Shown here: piece after piece, positions 23,737 to 32,894 of the stretch | Layout of the letters: each line of letters begins with the position of its first letter | Numbering within the stretch: position 1 is the first letter of the stretch | Assembly: GCF_003985145.1 (NCBI RefSeq) | Contig: NZ_ML133545.1 | Span: 1 to 62,400 of the forward strand | DNA: 62,400 bases | Direction of reading: 5' to 3' | DNA from: Rhizobium anhuiense | GTDB taxonomy: Bacteria > Pseudomonadota > Alphaproteobacteria > Rhizobiales > Rhizobiaceae | Program-made: the position numbers and the translations under genes | The notes under the pieces: generated by a model | What the model saw: only the letters and a program-made list of their open reading frames with translations | Database searches by the model: none | Told to the model about the DNA's origin: nothing

Positions 23737-24368
23737 TGAAGACCCGCTATACCATCGCCTATGTCGCGCTGATGACGCTCGTCGTCGTCGCCTCCAACTT
23801 CCTCGTCCAGTTTCCGCTGAACGCCGAAGTCGCCGGCATCAACCTTGCCGACATCCTGACCTGGGGCGCCTTTTCCTATCCGATCGCCTTCCTGATCACC
23901 GATCTGACCAACCGCCAGTTCGGCCCGCAGGCGGCCCGTAAGGTCGTCTTTGCCGGCTTCGTCGTTGGCGTGACGCTCTCCTTCTTCACCTCGGTTCCGC
24001 GCATCGCCATCGCCTCCGGCTCGGCCTATCTCGCCGGCCAGTTGCTCGATATCGCCGTCTTCAACCGCCTTCGCCGCCAGGCCTGGTGGCGCGCGCCGCT
24101 GGTCGGCTCGCTGATCGGCTCGGCGCTCGATACGGTGATGTTCTTCTCGCTGTCCTTCGCCGCGTTCTTCGTCTTCCTCGGCCCGAACGATCCTTTCGCG
24201 CTGGAAGCAGCTCCCGTCCTGGGCGTCTTCGCCACGGAGGCTCCACGCTGGATTTCCTGGGCGATCGGCGATTTCGCCGTGAAGATGATCGTCGGCCTCG
24301 TCATGCTGCTGCCCTATGGCGCGCTGATGAACGTACTGCGGCCGATGCAGGCCGCCCGCGCCAGCTAA
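23733..24368 (+). CDS. yhhQ: Queuosine precursor transporter (YhhQ/DUF165, COG1738)
   Basis: 211 residues with six predicted membrane helices. Family features are FLITDLTNRQFGPQAARKVV near 63-82, and GSLIGSALDTVMFFSLSF with its conserved acidic residue. It imports preQ0/preQ1 for the tRNA modification queuosine. ATG 23733 directly follows a CAGGAT ribosome site and an A tract. The stop TAA abuts the stop of the convergent kinase gene with no gap. A candidate preQ1 riboswitch at the start codon fits the function. Confidence 0.87.
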   Translation: MLKTRYTIAYVALMTLVVVASNFLVQFPLNAEVAGINLADILTWGAFSYPIAFLITDLTNRQFGPQAARKVVFAGFVVGVTLSFFTSVPRIAIASGSAYLAGQLLDIAVFNRLRRQAWWRAPLVGSLIGSALDTVMFFSLSFAAFFVFLGPNDPFALEAAPVLGVFATEAPRWISWAIGDFAVKMIVGLVMLLPYGALMNVLRPMQAARAS

Positions 24369-24935
24369 TCACCGACGCCGCCGGACCGCACCGGCGGCGA
24401 TCGCCGGATGCAGCAGAGCCTCTGCAACCAGATCGTCGATATCTCGTGACGAATTGAGCCGCAACACCGGCGCTGTCTGCGTTTCCAGCCATTGCTCATG
24501 CGCCGCAAGACTGCGGCGTTCCGGACCGGCTGTGTCGTAACTCGCCGCCCACTGCAGGAATTCCCCGCTTTTAACTTCCATGTCGCCACCGGGCCCGATC
24601 CTGTTTCCATACCGGGCAATCTCCCGCGCATGGATTCGCGCCATCCGCAGTTCCGGCTCGATCCTGAGAAATACGATCAGCTCGTAAAGCGGCTCCACTG
24701 GCCCGCCCCATTTCAGCGCCGATCCGGAGAGAACCCAGCCGTCATGCCGTGCGGTTTCATCAAGGAGCAGCCGGATACGCTCGTCGGCATTCCTCGGCGT
24801 CGTGAACGGCGGATCGGTCGGCATCCAGAAGAAATCGTCGGTGTCGAGATGGGCGATATCGAGCCTTTCGGCAAGCGCACGGCCGAGCGATGTCGTACCG
24901 GAACCGGACGCGCCCATGACATGAATATGCACCAT
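24369..24935 (-). CDS. P-loop kinase, adenylate-kinase-like
   Basis: 188 residues from ATG 24935, with the strong ribosome site GGAGGGAG. Walker A GASGSGTTS is at residues 8-16, and an acidic HLDTDDFFW follows as in shikimate/adenylate kinase-like small-molecule kinases. An LSGSALKWGG segment and an Arg-rich lid near 105-125 complete the fold. The true substrate is not evident. Its stop codon abuts that of the convergent queuosine transporter. Confidence 0.75.
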   Translation of the reverse strand: MVHIHVMGASGSGTTSLGRALAERLDIAHLDTDDFFWMPTDPPFTTPRNADERIRLLLDETARHDGWVLSGSALKWGGPVEPLYELIVFLRIEPELRMARIHAREIARYGNRIGPGGDMEVKSGEFLQWAASYDTAGPERRSLAAHEQWLETQTAPVLRLNSSRDIDDLVAEALLHPAIAAGAVRRRR

Positions 24936-25000
24936 GAATCTCCCTCCGAAGACGGATCCCCGATTGCGCGGGATAGCCGAGGCATATGACATCAGTCTGA

Positions 25001-25062
25001 CGCTCTAGCATTTTCAATCCTCGCATCGCGCTTTCCGAAAATCGATTCCGATTTCGGGCCGG
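25001..25062 (+). repeat. Intergenic repeat A, copy 2
   Basis: The same 62-bp element as 6162-6223 in the opposite orientation, starting cgctctagcatttt and containing the palindromic aatcgattccg block. It lies between the kinase start and the 3' end of the phytase-like gene. Confidence 0.75.
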
Positions 25063-25071
25063 TGGCTAGGA

Positions 25072-26109
25072 TCAATTCCGCTTCTGGGAACTCGGCGCTA
25101 CCCACGCGGCTTCTTCCGAAAGCCGGAATTCCAGCATCAGGTTGCGCTGCAGGATCGAATGATTGTCGTCCGACACCAGGATGATATGGGTCGTGCCGTC
25201 GGCCGCCTGAAAGGCATCGAGCCCTTCCATATTGTCGATCTGCGAGTTGAAATTACCTTCCAGCAGCAAGTCGCCGCTGACGACGGCGCCGGGCTTGATA
25301 TCGGCGCCCTTGATGCGCCGAAGGCGCATGCCGATGCCTTCGGCCATGTTGAAGCGGCGTTCCAGCAGCAGCAGGTCGCCGTTCGGCAGGAAGGCGCCGT
25401 CGGTGACGTCGAAGCTGCCATCCCGCTCGACCGAGAAACGCCCTTTCAGCGGCCCGCTGAGAATGGCCGCCAGCCGGTTGCCGTCGCTGTCGAGACCGCG
25501 CTCGGAGACGATGACCACGCCGCCCTTCAGCGGGCTCGATGCCGGCGCCACCGTGATGGTCTCGATGCCGCGATTGTCGCTCAACATCTTCCGCGGGATA
25601 AGGATCGGCAAAGTGGCGATCGCGCTCGAATCGGCGAAGCCGGGGTCGGGATAGACATCGACGCGATGGCGCTGCTCGAAGGAGACCAGAATCCGGTCAC
25701 CGTCCAGCGCCAGGCCCTCGGCATCCATATATCCCTTGCCCTCGAAGCTCAGCCCGGCGCTGTTCTTCATCGGCGTGATCTCGACATCCAAAAGGCCGGA
25801 AAGCCTGCCCTTGACGTCGCGCTCGATGCTGCCGGTCAGCCATTGGCCGGTATCGAGCACGACGACGAAATGTTTTTGGTCCGGCCGGAAACGGATGGAG
25901 GAGAGCGAACCGAACAGCGCGCGGCTGGACACCATCTCCAGCCCGCCGAGAAATTCCATCGATCCGAATTTCGTCTCTGAAGAGCCGATCCTGAAGTCCG
26001 ATATTTGCCGGCTAATGACCGGCACCTCGTCAGCAGCCCAGGATGGAAAGGCGCCTGTGGCGATACAGAGGGCAATCGACGCCGCACCGCAGAGACGCTT
26101 GATCGTCAT
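25072..26109 (-). CDS. Secreted esterase-like phytase-domain protein
   Basis: 345 residues with a signal peptide cleaved near FPSWAAD (residue 25). The body is a beta-propeller-like domain with FRPDQKHFVVVLDTGQW, DAEGLALDGDRILVSFEQRHRV, DNRGIETITV and LLLLERRFNMAEGIGMRL. This pattern is known from the 'esterase-like activity of phytase' family. The enzyme activity is unproved. It begins 24 bases after cobT on the same strand and is probably the last gene of a cobS-cobT operon, without an obvious link to cobalamin. Confidence 0.83.
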   Translation of the reverse strand: MTIKRLCGAASIALCIATGAFPSWAADEVPVISRQISDFRIGSSETKFGSMEFLGGLEMVSSRALFGSLSSIRFRPDQKHFVVVLDTGQWLTGSIERDVKGRLSGLLDVEITPMKNSAGLSFEGKGYMDAEGLALDGDRILVSFEQRHRVDVYPDPGFADSSAIATLPILIPRKMLSDNRGIETITVAPASSPLKGGVVIVSERGLDSDGNRLAAILSGPLKGRFSVERDGSFDVTDGAFLPNGDLLLLERRFNMAEGIGMRLRRIKGADIKPGAVVSGDLLLEGNFNSQIDNMEGLDAFQAADGTTHIILVSDDNHSILQRNLMLEFRLSEEAAWVAPSSQKRN

Positions 26110-26133
26110 GCCGGGTATTTCCTTTGAGCGACA

Positions 26134-28035
26134 TCAGCCGGCACGGCGCAGCCGGCCGCCACGCGGCTGGACGGATTGATCTTCGAATAGCGAGGCAAGC
26201 TGCTCGGTCATTGCACCGGCAAGCTCGTCCGCATCGACGATCGTCACGGCGCGGCGATAGTAGCGCGTCACGTCGTGACCGATGCCGATCGCCAGCAATT
26301 CCACAGGCGAGCGCGTCTCGATCCGTTCGATGACGGCGCGCAGGTGCCGCTCCAGATAATTGCCCGGATTGACCGACAGCGTCGAATCGTCCACCGGCGC
26401 CCCGTCCGAGATCATCATCAGGATGCGGCGCTGCTCGCGGCGTGCGAGCAGGCGATTGTGTGCCCAGATCAGCGCCTCGCCGTCGATATTTTCCTTGAGC
26501 AGACCCTCGCGCATCATCAGCCCGAGATTGGCGCGGGCGCGCCGCCACGGCGCGTCGGCCGACTTGTAGATGATGTGGCGCAGGTCGTTGAGGCGGCCCG
26601 GCGTCTGCGGCTTGCCGCCGGCAAGCCAGCTTTCACGCGCCTGCCCGCCCTTCCAGGCCTTCGTCGTAAAGCCCAGGATCTCGACCTTGACGCCGCAGCG
26701 CTCCAGCGTGCGGGCGAGAATATCGGCGCAGGTGGCGGCAACCGTGATCGGCCGGCCGCGCATCGAGCCCGAATTGTCGATGAGCAGGGTGACGACAGTG
26801 TCGCGGAACTGCGTGTCGCGCTCCATCTTGAAGGACAGCGCCTGCATCGGATCGATGATGATGCGCTGCAGCCGGGCCGGATCGAGATAGCCCTCTTCCA
26901 GATCGAAATCCCAGGAACGGTTCTGCTGCGCCATCAGCCGGCGCTGCAGCCGGTTGGCGAGCCGCCCGACCGCGCCCTGCAGATGCGCCAGCTGCTTGTC
27001 GAGGAAAGCGCGCAGGCGCTCCAACTCGGCGGCATCGCAGAGCTCCTCGGCGGTGATGATCTCGTCGAACTCTTCGGTATAGACGTGATAATCGACCTTC
27101 TCGTTGAAATCGGCAAAAGGCGTGTTCGGACGGCGGGTTTCGCCCGGCGTTTCCGAATCGTCCTCGCCCTCTTCCATCATGTCGTCGTCGGAAATCTCGG
27201 CGCCTTCGGTCTCGCCGTCCTCCATCTGCTCGTCGGCGACTTCGCTGTCCTCGACGGGGGCGGCATCGGTGCCGGCATCCTCGTCGACCTCGTCCTGATC
27301 CTGCTCGTCGCCGTTCGGCTGGTCTTCCTGCTCCGACTGGTCGTCATTGTCGGCTTCGCTGTCGTCGTCGCCATACTCCTCGGCCATTTCCATGGCCGAC
27401 AGCATGTTGCGGATGACCTTGGCGAAGGCCTGCTGGTCGTTGATCGAGTTCGACAGGTTGTCGAGCTCGGTCCCTGCCTTGTCCTCGATGAAGCCGCGCC
27501 AGAGATCGAGCACCTTGCCGGCAGAGGCCGGCGGGCGCTGGCCGGTCAGCTTCTCGCGCACCATCATCGCCACGGCTTCGCCGACCGGTGCGTCTTCCTG
27601 ACGCTCGATGCCGGTAAAATTCGCCTTGGAATATTTCTCCTCGGTCATCGAGCGCAGGTTCGACGCCACGCCCTCCATGCGCAGCGCGCCGATCGATTCG
27701 ACGCGCGCCTGCTCGACCGCATCGAAGATCGCCCGGGCGTCCGAGCCCTGCGGCGCCATCGTCGCATGCACCTTCTCGTCATGGCAGGCGAGGCGCAGCG
27801 CCATGGAATCGCCGAGCCCGCGGGTGACCGCCAGCTCATGCGCCGTCGGCCGCTTGGAAAGCTCCGGCAGCCGGATGCGCTCGCCGGTCATCCCCGGCCG
27901 TTCGTTGGCGAAGGTCACCTCGACATCGCCGTCGCCGGCGATCGAGCGCACGCAGCCGGTTATCGCCCGGCGCAATGGCTCGACGTCGACAGGCGCGCCG
28001 GGTTTTGCTTTCGAATTGTCACCGCGAGCTGCCAT
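26134..28035 (-). CDS. cobT: Aerobic cobaltochelatase subunit CobT
   Basis: 633 residues. The N-terminal half is helical. A very acidic, low-complexity linker runs from about 218 to 300. The C-terminal von Willebrand/integrin-type domain has the MIDAS motif DNSGSM near 420 and ISDGAPVDDSTL near 565. With CobS (AAA+) and CobN it inserts cobalt into hydrogenobyrinic a,c-diamide in aerobic cobalamin synthesis. cobS is 12 bases upstream. CobN is not in this window. The long antisense open frame over this gene is a GC-content shadow. Confidence 0.96.
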   Translation of the reverse strand: MAARGDNSKAKPGAPVDVEPLRRAITGCVRSIAGDGDVEVTFANERPGMTGERIRLPELSKRPTAHELAVTRGLGDSMALRLACHDEKVHATMAPQGSDARAIFDAVEQARVESIGALRMEGVASNLRSMTEEKYSKANFTGIERQEDAPVGEAVAMMVREKLTGQRPPASAGKVLDLWRGFIEDKAGTELDNLSNSINDQQAFAKVIRNMLSAMEMAEEYGDDDSEADNDDQSEQEDQPNGDEQDQDEVDEDAGTDAAPVEDSEVADEQMEDGETEGAEISDDDMMEEGEDDSETPGETRRPNTPFADFNEKVDYHVYTEEFDEIITAEELCDAAELERLRAFLDKQLAHLQGAVGRLANRLQRRLMAQQNRSWDFDLEEGYLDPARLQRIIIDPMQALSFKMERDTQFRDTVVTLLIDNSGSMRGRPITVAATCADILARTLERCGVKVEILGFTTKAWKGGQARESWLAGGKPQTPGRLNDLRHIIYKSADAPWRRARANLGLMMREGLLKENIDGEALIWAHNRLLARREQRRILMMISDGAPVDDSTLSVNPGNYLERHLRAVIERIETRSPVELLAIGIGHDVTRYYRRAVTIVDADELAGAMTEQLASLFEDQSVQPRGGRLRRAG

Positions 28036-28047
28036 GATCGGTCGATC

Positions 28048-29040
28048 TCAAGCTCCGAGAACGATATTGGCGGCACTTTCCTTCAGCTCGACGCCGAAGG
28101 CGCGCTGATAGTGCTCGGCGACCAGCGGCCGCTCCAGCTCGTCGCACTTGTTGAGGAAGGTGACGCGGAAGGCGAAGGCGAGATCGCCGAAGATCTCGGC
28201 GTTTTCAGCCCAGGTGATGACCGTGCGCGGGCTCATGACGGTGGAGAGATCGCCGTTCATGAAGGCGGCGCGCGTCAGATCGGCAACCCGAACCATCTTC
28301 GAAACCGTCTCGCGGCCGTTCTTGTCCTTGCCGAAGCTCTTCACCTTGGCCGCGACGATATTCACTTCGTGATCATGCGGCAGGTAGTTCAGCGTCGTCA
28401 CGATCGACCAGCGGTCCATCTGCGCCTGGTTGATCTGCTGCGTGCCGTGATAGAGGCCGGTCGTGTCGCCAAGGCCGATCGTGTTCGCCGTCGCAAACAG
28501 GCGGAAGGCAGGGTGCGGCCGAATGACGCGGCTCTGGTCGAGCAGCGTCAGGCGGCCGGAGGATTCGAGCACGCGCTGGATGACGAACATCACGTCGGGA
28601 CGGCCGGCATCATATTCGTCGAAGACGAGTGCGACATTGTGCTGATAGGCCCAGGGCAGGATGCCGTCCTTGAATTCGGTGACCTGCAGCCCGTCCTTGA
28701 CGACGATCGCATCCTTGCCGACGAGATCGATACGGCTGACATGGCTGTCGAGATTGATGCGCACGCAGGGCCAGTTGAGGCGCGCCGCCACCTGCTCGAT
28801 ATGCGAGGACTTGCCCGTGCCGTGATAGCCGGAGATCATCACGCGGCGGTTATGCGCGAAGCCTGCGAGAATGGCGAGCGTCGTGTCGCGGTCGAACAGG
28901 TAGTCGGGGTCGAGGTCCGGCACATAGGCGTCGCCCTTGCTGTAGGCGGGAACGCGGATGTCGGAATCGATACCGTAGGCCTCGCGGACCGAAACGGTGG
29001 TATCGGGCAGTTCTGATATATCCAGGTCGATCTTGCTCAT
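28048..29040 (-). CDS. cobS: Aerobic cobaltochelatase AAA+ subunit CobS
   Basis: 330 residues. Walker A GYHGTGKSS at 71-79, Walker B VALVFDEYD near 134-142 and an arginine-finger region characterise this AAA+ ATPase, which forms hexameric rings with CobT to drive CobN. Two ATGs in tandem (29043, 29040) follow GGAG; spacing favours the second. It leads a cobS-cobT-phytase-like operon. Cobalamin made by this route is the cofactor of the ethanolamine ammonia-lyase encoded at 45.5 kb. Confidence 0.96.
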   Translation of the reverse strand: MSKIDLDISELPDTTVSVREAYGIDSDIRVPAYSKGDAYVPDLDPDYLFDRDTTLAILAGFAHNRRVMISGYHGTGKSSHIEQVAARLNWPCVRINLDSHVSRIDLVGKDAIVVKDGLQVTEFKDGILPWAYQHNVALVFDEYDAGRPDVMFVIQRVLESSGRLTLLDQSRVIRPHPAFRLFATANTIGLGDTTGLYHGTQQINQAQMDRWSIVTTLNYLPHDHEVNIVAAKVKSFGKDKNGRETVSKMVRVADLTRAAFMNGDLSTVMSPRTVITWAENAEIFGDLAFAFRVTFLNKCDELERPLVAEHYQRAFGVELKESAANIVLGA

Positions 29041-29349
29041 CATGTCTCCAAGGCGGGTGATGCCACCCGGCCATACTGTCTCAGGCCATGTCGCAACCCG
29101 GACGCCGCGATTTTATTCCACGCCCGTCCAGGTCGGAACGTCGGCGATACTTCTCCGGGACTGAAACGAAACCTCGGCGGGATGATGACCGCGTGCGAGC
29201 ATTCTTGAAAGAGTCCCGGACAAGAAACGCCGCGTCCGGAAGGTCGGCGGAGGCGATGTCGGGAAAACGCACAAATATGAGCCGCGTTTGCCTGCGGCCT
29301 CAGCCGATTTGGACCATACCCGATTGAAGCCCAAGAGCAAGGATGGGAA
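29041..29349. other. Non-coding gap before cobS
   Basis: The 309 bases between the cobS start and the J-domain gene's stop hold the expected cobS promoter and little else. A short gggtg/caccc hairpin lies at 29053-29066. I looked for cobalamin-riboswitch features (a B12 box) and did not find one. No convincing small gene. Confidence 0.5.
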
Positions 29350-29970
29350 TTAACAAAAACCGTTCTGCTTCAACAATTGATAGGCCTGGATGACGGCGCG
29401 GAAACGCTCCTCCGAGCCGCGGTCGCCGCCATTGGCATCCGGATGGTGTTTCTTGACCAGTTCCTTGTAGCGGCTCTTGATCTCCGCCGACGTCGCATTG
29501 GCGTCGAGGCCCATCGTTTCGAAGGCTTTGCTTTCCAGCGATTTCAGTTTGCGGGCCTGGGGAAAACGCGGTCCGCTGCCCTTGCCGCCGCCTTCCTTGA
29601 CGAAGCCAAAGGGATCGCGAACGCGGGTATAGGCGCCGGAGCGGACCTCCGAATGCAGCGGACTGTCCTTCGCCGCCTTGTTGACGCCGACGGTCCATGT
29701 CGGCCGGTGGCCGGTGATTGCCTCTTTCTGATATCGCGCGATCTCACCGTCGGAAAGACCGGAGAAATAATTGTAGCCTTTGTTGTAGTCCTTGACGTGC
29801 TCGAAGCAGAACAAAAAGAACTGGCCTTCCGCATTGCGTCCGACAGGAGCGCGATGCGTGCCTTTCTTGTCGCAGCCGTCCCACTGACAGGTAGGCGGTG
29901 CCTGCTCTGGCTCCGGCTCCCGTTTGCGGCGTGTTCGGATGCGATCGAAATATTTGGAATCAAGTCTCAT
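29350..29970 (-). CDS. J-domain protein with Cys-containing N-terminal region
   Basis: 206 residues from ATG 29970. The J domain is C-terminal (about 145-206) with HPD at 176-178 in KKHHPDANGGD, so it can stimulate an Hsp70. The N-terminal part has Cys28 and Cys33 in CQWDGCDKKGTH, then FCFEHV with Cys55 and His58, which could form a small metal site. This is an inverted layout relative to classical DnaJ (J domain first). It is divergent from bolA with about 100 bases between starts. Confidence 0.87.
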   Translation of the reverse strand: MRLDSKYFDRIRTRRKREPEPEQAPPTCQWDGCDKKGTHRAPVGRNAEGQFFLFCFEHVKDYNKGYNYFSGLSDGEIARYQKEAITGHRPTWTVGVNKAAKDSPLHSEVRSGAYTRVRDPFGFVKEGGGKGSGPRFPQARKLKSLESKAFETMGLDANATSAEIKSRYKELVKKHHPDANGGDRGSEERFRAVIQAYQLLKQNGFC

Positions 29971-30072
29971 GACGGCGCTAATTATGGTCCTGCCGCGAAG
30001 CGACAACAAGAATTGACAAATGGGAATGTTACTGGCTTGGTGGGAACCCTTTTCGCGAAGCTGCAAGACCGG

Positions 30073-30357
30073 ATGATGACCCTGCGAACCCGCATTGAAG
30101 AAAAACTGGTCGAAGCCTTCGCGCCCGAACGCCTGAGCGTCATCGACGAAAGCCATCTGCATGCCGGCCATCAGCCTGATATCACGGGCACCGGCGAAAC
30201 CCATATGCGGGTGAGAATCGTTTCGGCCAAATTTACCGGCATGTCGCGGCTGGCGCGCCACCGGGCAATCACCGACCTGTTGAAACCGGAGCTGGATGCC
30301 GGACTGCACGCGCTGGCCGTAGAACCGGCAGCACCTGACGAACCGACCCGCTGGTAG
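30073..30357 (+). CDS. bolA: BolA family protein
   Basis: 94 residues from ATG 30073 (ATG 30076 equally possible). The BolA fold shows as TRIEEKLVEAFAPERLSVIDESHLHAGH, with the conserved His of the metal site, then THMRVRIVSAKFTGMSRLARHRAI. BolA proteins partner monothiol glutaredoxins in Fe-S or iron signalling. The open frame continues upstream through the J-domain gene antisense and is ignored. Confidence 0.9.
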   Translation: MMTLRTRIEEKLVEAFAPERLSVIDESHLHAGHQPDITGTGETHMRVRIVSAKFTGMSRLARHRAITDLLKPELDAGLHALAVEPAAPDEPTRW

Positions 30358-30396
30358 CGGCAGCAAAGCTTATATAGGCATTGGCGGCCGGCAATC

Positions 30397-30440
30397 CTAC
30401 AGCGCCGCGCATCTTTTCAGATGCGCAAGGGATACTGTAG
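30397..30440 (-). repeat. Palindromic repeat B, copy 2
   Basis: A 44-bp imperfect palindrome, ctacagcgccgcgcatct on the left and agatgcgc...ctgtag on the right, which reversed aligns with 6216-6259. It lies between convergent bolA and the CNNM/CBS gene and probably helps end both transcripts. Confidence 0.75.
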
Positions 30441-30453
30441 CAATTTGAATGGA

Positions 30454-31764
30454 TCAGGCTGGCTTTGCGCCGTCTTCCCCGGCCGGGCGGATACGCAGCT
30501 TGGTGATGCGGTTCTTCTCCCGCTTCATGACGATGAAACGCTTGCCATGAAAGGTGAAGGCCTGGCGCTCTTCCGGGATGGTCATCGATTCGTGGATGAC
30601 GAGGCCGGCGATCGTCGTTGCCTCCTCGTCGGGCAGGTTCCAGTCGAGCGCGCGGTTCAAGTCGCGAATCGGTACGCCGCCGTCGACGACGACGGAACCG
30701 TCGGCCTCCTGACGCACGCCCTGTATTTCGATATCGTGCTCATCGGAAATGTCGCCGACGATTTCCTCGAGAATATCCTCCAGCGTGACGATGCCCTGCA
30801 CCTCGCCATATTCGTCGACGACGACGGCGAAATGCTGCTTGCGGCGCAGGAAAGCGTTGAGCTGATCCTCGAGGTTGGTGCTGTCGGGCACGAACCACGG
30901 CTTCTGCGCGATTTTCACGATATCGAGGTTCTGCGGCTCCATGTTCGGCTCGGCAAGCGCCCGCAGCAGATCCTTGGCGTGCACGACACCGATGATGTTG
31001 TCGATCGTGCCGCGCCACAACGGCATGCGCGTATAGGGGCTTTCGAGAATGGCGCGCACCACCGCTTCCGGCGGATCGTCGGCATTGATCGCCCGCATCG
31101 CCGTGCGGTGGACCATGATGTCGGACAGTTCGAGCTCGCTGAGATCGAGCACGCCACCGAGGCGGTCACGGTCGGCCTTCACCACCGATCCCTCGCGGTG
31201 CAACAGGTCGACGGCGCCGCGCAGTTCCTCATGGGCCGTCAGCATCGAGGTCTCTCGTGACAGATTGATACCGAACAGCGAAAGAATCCGGCGAACGATC
31301 GCATTGACGAAGGAGGAAGCCGGGCCGACGACGATGACGAAGAGCCTGGCCGGGATAGCGATGGCGAGTGCGAAGCGGTCGGGCGTCGAAATCGCCCAGC
31401 TCTTCGGCAGCACTTCGGCGAAGATGACCAGGATAACGGTCATCGCCAGCGTCGCCAGCGCCACGCCGGAACTGCCGAACAGCCCGAGAAAGAGGCTGGT
31501 GGCGATCGAGGATGACAGGATGTTGGCGAGATTGTTGCCGATGAGCAGCGCCCCGATCAGCCGGTCGCGCCGCTCGATCAGCTGCCGGACAAGGCCGGCG
31601 CGTTCGTCGCCATTGACTTCAAGCGTATGGATACGGCTGCGCGAAACGGCGGTCAGCGCGGTCTCCGAGCCGGAAAAGAAGGCGGACATGAGCACGAGCG
31701 CCGTGATCGAAAGGATCTCCGGCCAATATGTCGCGAGAAATGCCAGAGCGCCTTCGACCGACAT
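30454..31764 (-). CDS. CNNM/CBS-domain membrane protein (CorC/HlyC family)
   Basis: 436 residues. The N-terminal CNNM (DUF21) domain has about four membrane segments in residues 15-180, with FFSGSETALTA at 29-39. A CBS pair follows (about 205-330), then a C-terminal CorC_HlyC domain (about 350-425) with a DGSVVVDGGVPIRDLN motif. Relatives handle magnesium or cobalt efflux and were earlier named hemolysins. The start overlaps the aroB stop by one base (TGATG), so it is co-translated with aroK-aroB. Confidence 0.92.
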   Translation of the reverse strand: MSVEGALAFLATYWPEILSITALVLMSAFFSGSETALTAVSRSRIHTLEVNGDERAGLVRQLIERRDRLIGALLIGNNLANILSSSIATSLFLGLFGSSGVALATLAMTVILVIFAEVLPKSWAISTPDRFALAIAIPARLFVIVVGPASSFVNAIVRRILSLFGINLSRETSMLTAHEELRGAVDLLHREGSVVKADRDRLGGVLDLSELELSDIMVHRTAMRAINADDPPEAVVRAILESPYTRMPLWRGTIDNIIGVVHAKDLLRALAEPNMEPQNLDIVKIAQKPWFVPDSTNLEDQLNAFLRRKQHFAVVVDEYGEVQGIVTLEDILEEIVGDISDEHDIEIQGVRQEADGSVVVDGGVPIRDLNRALDWNLPDEEATTIAGLVIHESMTIPEERQAFTFHGKRFIVMKREKNRITKLRIRPAGEDGAKPA

Positions 31765-32894
31765 CAGGGATGCTTTTCCCGGAGAAAGCTGATCACTTCG
31801 GACGCCGGAACATCGTCGGCGACGAAGGACTGGCCGATGCCCCGTGTCAGGATGAAGGTGAGCTTGCCGCTTTTGACTTTCTTGTCCTGCGCAATCGCAT
31901 CCATCAGCGATTCCGCCGGCGGCAGGTCGCCCGGAATATCGGACATGCGGGTCGGCAAGCCGACCTCCTTCAGATGCCGTTCGACGCGCCGGGCGTCGTC
32001 CGGGCTTGCAAGGTTCATGCGTGCGGAGAATTCGTGCGCCAGCACCATGCCGATCGAAACACCCTCGCCGTGCACGAGGCGCGAGCTGTCATAGGCGGTC
32101 GCCGCTTCGAGCGCATGGCCGAAAGTATGGCCGAGATTGAGCAGCGCCCGTTGACCGTTCTCGCGCTCGTCGGCAACGACGACATCGGCCTTCGCCTGGC
32201 AGCTCTTGGCAATCGCCTCGATACGCGCGGGGCCGCCTGTAAAAACCGACGTCCAGTTCGCTTCCAGCCAGGCGAAGAAATCCGGCTTGTCGATCAGCCC
32301 GTATTTCGCCACTTCGGCGTAACCTGCGCGGAATTCGCGCTCGCTCAGCGTATCCAGCACATCGGTATCGGCCAGCACCAGATCCGGCTGGTGGAAGACC
32401 CCGATCAGATTCTTGCCATGGCGGGAATTGATGCCGGTCTTGCCGCCGACCGAGGAATCGACCTGCGACAGCAGCGAGGTCGGCACCTGGACGAAACGCA
32501 CGCCGCGCCGGACGATGCCGGCGGCAAATCCCGAGAGATCGCCGATGACGCCTCCGCCGAGCGCGATGACGCAATCATTACGTTCGACGCGAGCCTCCAG
32601 CACCTTGTCGCAGGCCGTGATGAGATGTTTGAAGCTCTTGGTCTTCTCGCCCGCTGGCAGGACGACCTCAGCCGACACGATGCCCGCTTGATTCAGGCTT
32701 GCGACGAGAGCCTCGAGATAGAGCGGAGCGACATTTTCGTCAGTGACGACAGCCGCCTTGCGGCCCTTGAGGCGAGAGGCGATCTCGGCGCCTGCCCGTG
32801 CAATCAGCCCCGGCCCGATCAGGATGTCGTAGGCGCGCTCGCCGAGCGGCACATGCACCGTTCGGATCGTGGAGGCGGAGGGTATCGCATTCAT
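31764..32894 (-). CDS. aroB: 3-dehydroquinate synthase
   Basis: 376 residues. NAD-binding GGGVIGDLSGFAAG near 105, VPTSLLSQVDSSVGGKTGINSRHGKN near 130, and zinc ligands in YAEVAKYG, LNLGHTFGHALE and HGEGVSIGM are all intact. It closes DAHP to 3-dehydroquinate, shikimate step two. ATG 32894 overlaps aroK's TGA (ATGA). An upstream extension in this frame runs through aroK and is not used. Confidence 0.97.
   Translation of the reverse strand: MNAIPSASTIRTVHVPLGERAYDILIGPGLIARAGAEIASRLKGRKAAVVTDENVAPLYLEALVASLNQAGIVSAEVVLPAGEKTKSFKHLITACDKVLEARVERNDCVIALGGGVIGDLSGFAAGIVRRGVRFVQVPTSLLSQVDSSVGGKTGINSRHGKNLIGVFHQPDLVLADTDVLDTLSEREFRAGYAEVAKYGLIDKPDFFAWLEANWTSVFTGGPARIEAIAKSCQAKADVVVADERENGQRALLNLGHTFGHALEAATAYDSSRLVHGEGVSIGMVLAHEFSARMNLASPDDARRVERHLKEVGLPTRMSDIPGDLPPAESLMDAIAQDKKVKSGKLTFILTRGIGQSFVADDVPASEVISFLREKHP

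Noticed and set aside
26275..29016. 913-codon open frame on the plus strand
   Set aside because: It is antisense to cobT and cobS, has the repetitive Arg/Asp/Leu composition of GC-rich shadow frames and no domain.
29041..29349. Cobalamin riboswitch before cobS
   Set aside because: No B12 box or multi-stem core could be found in the gap.
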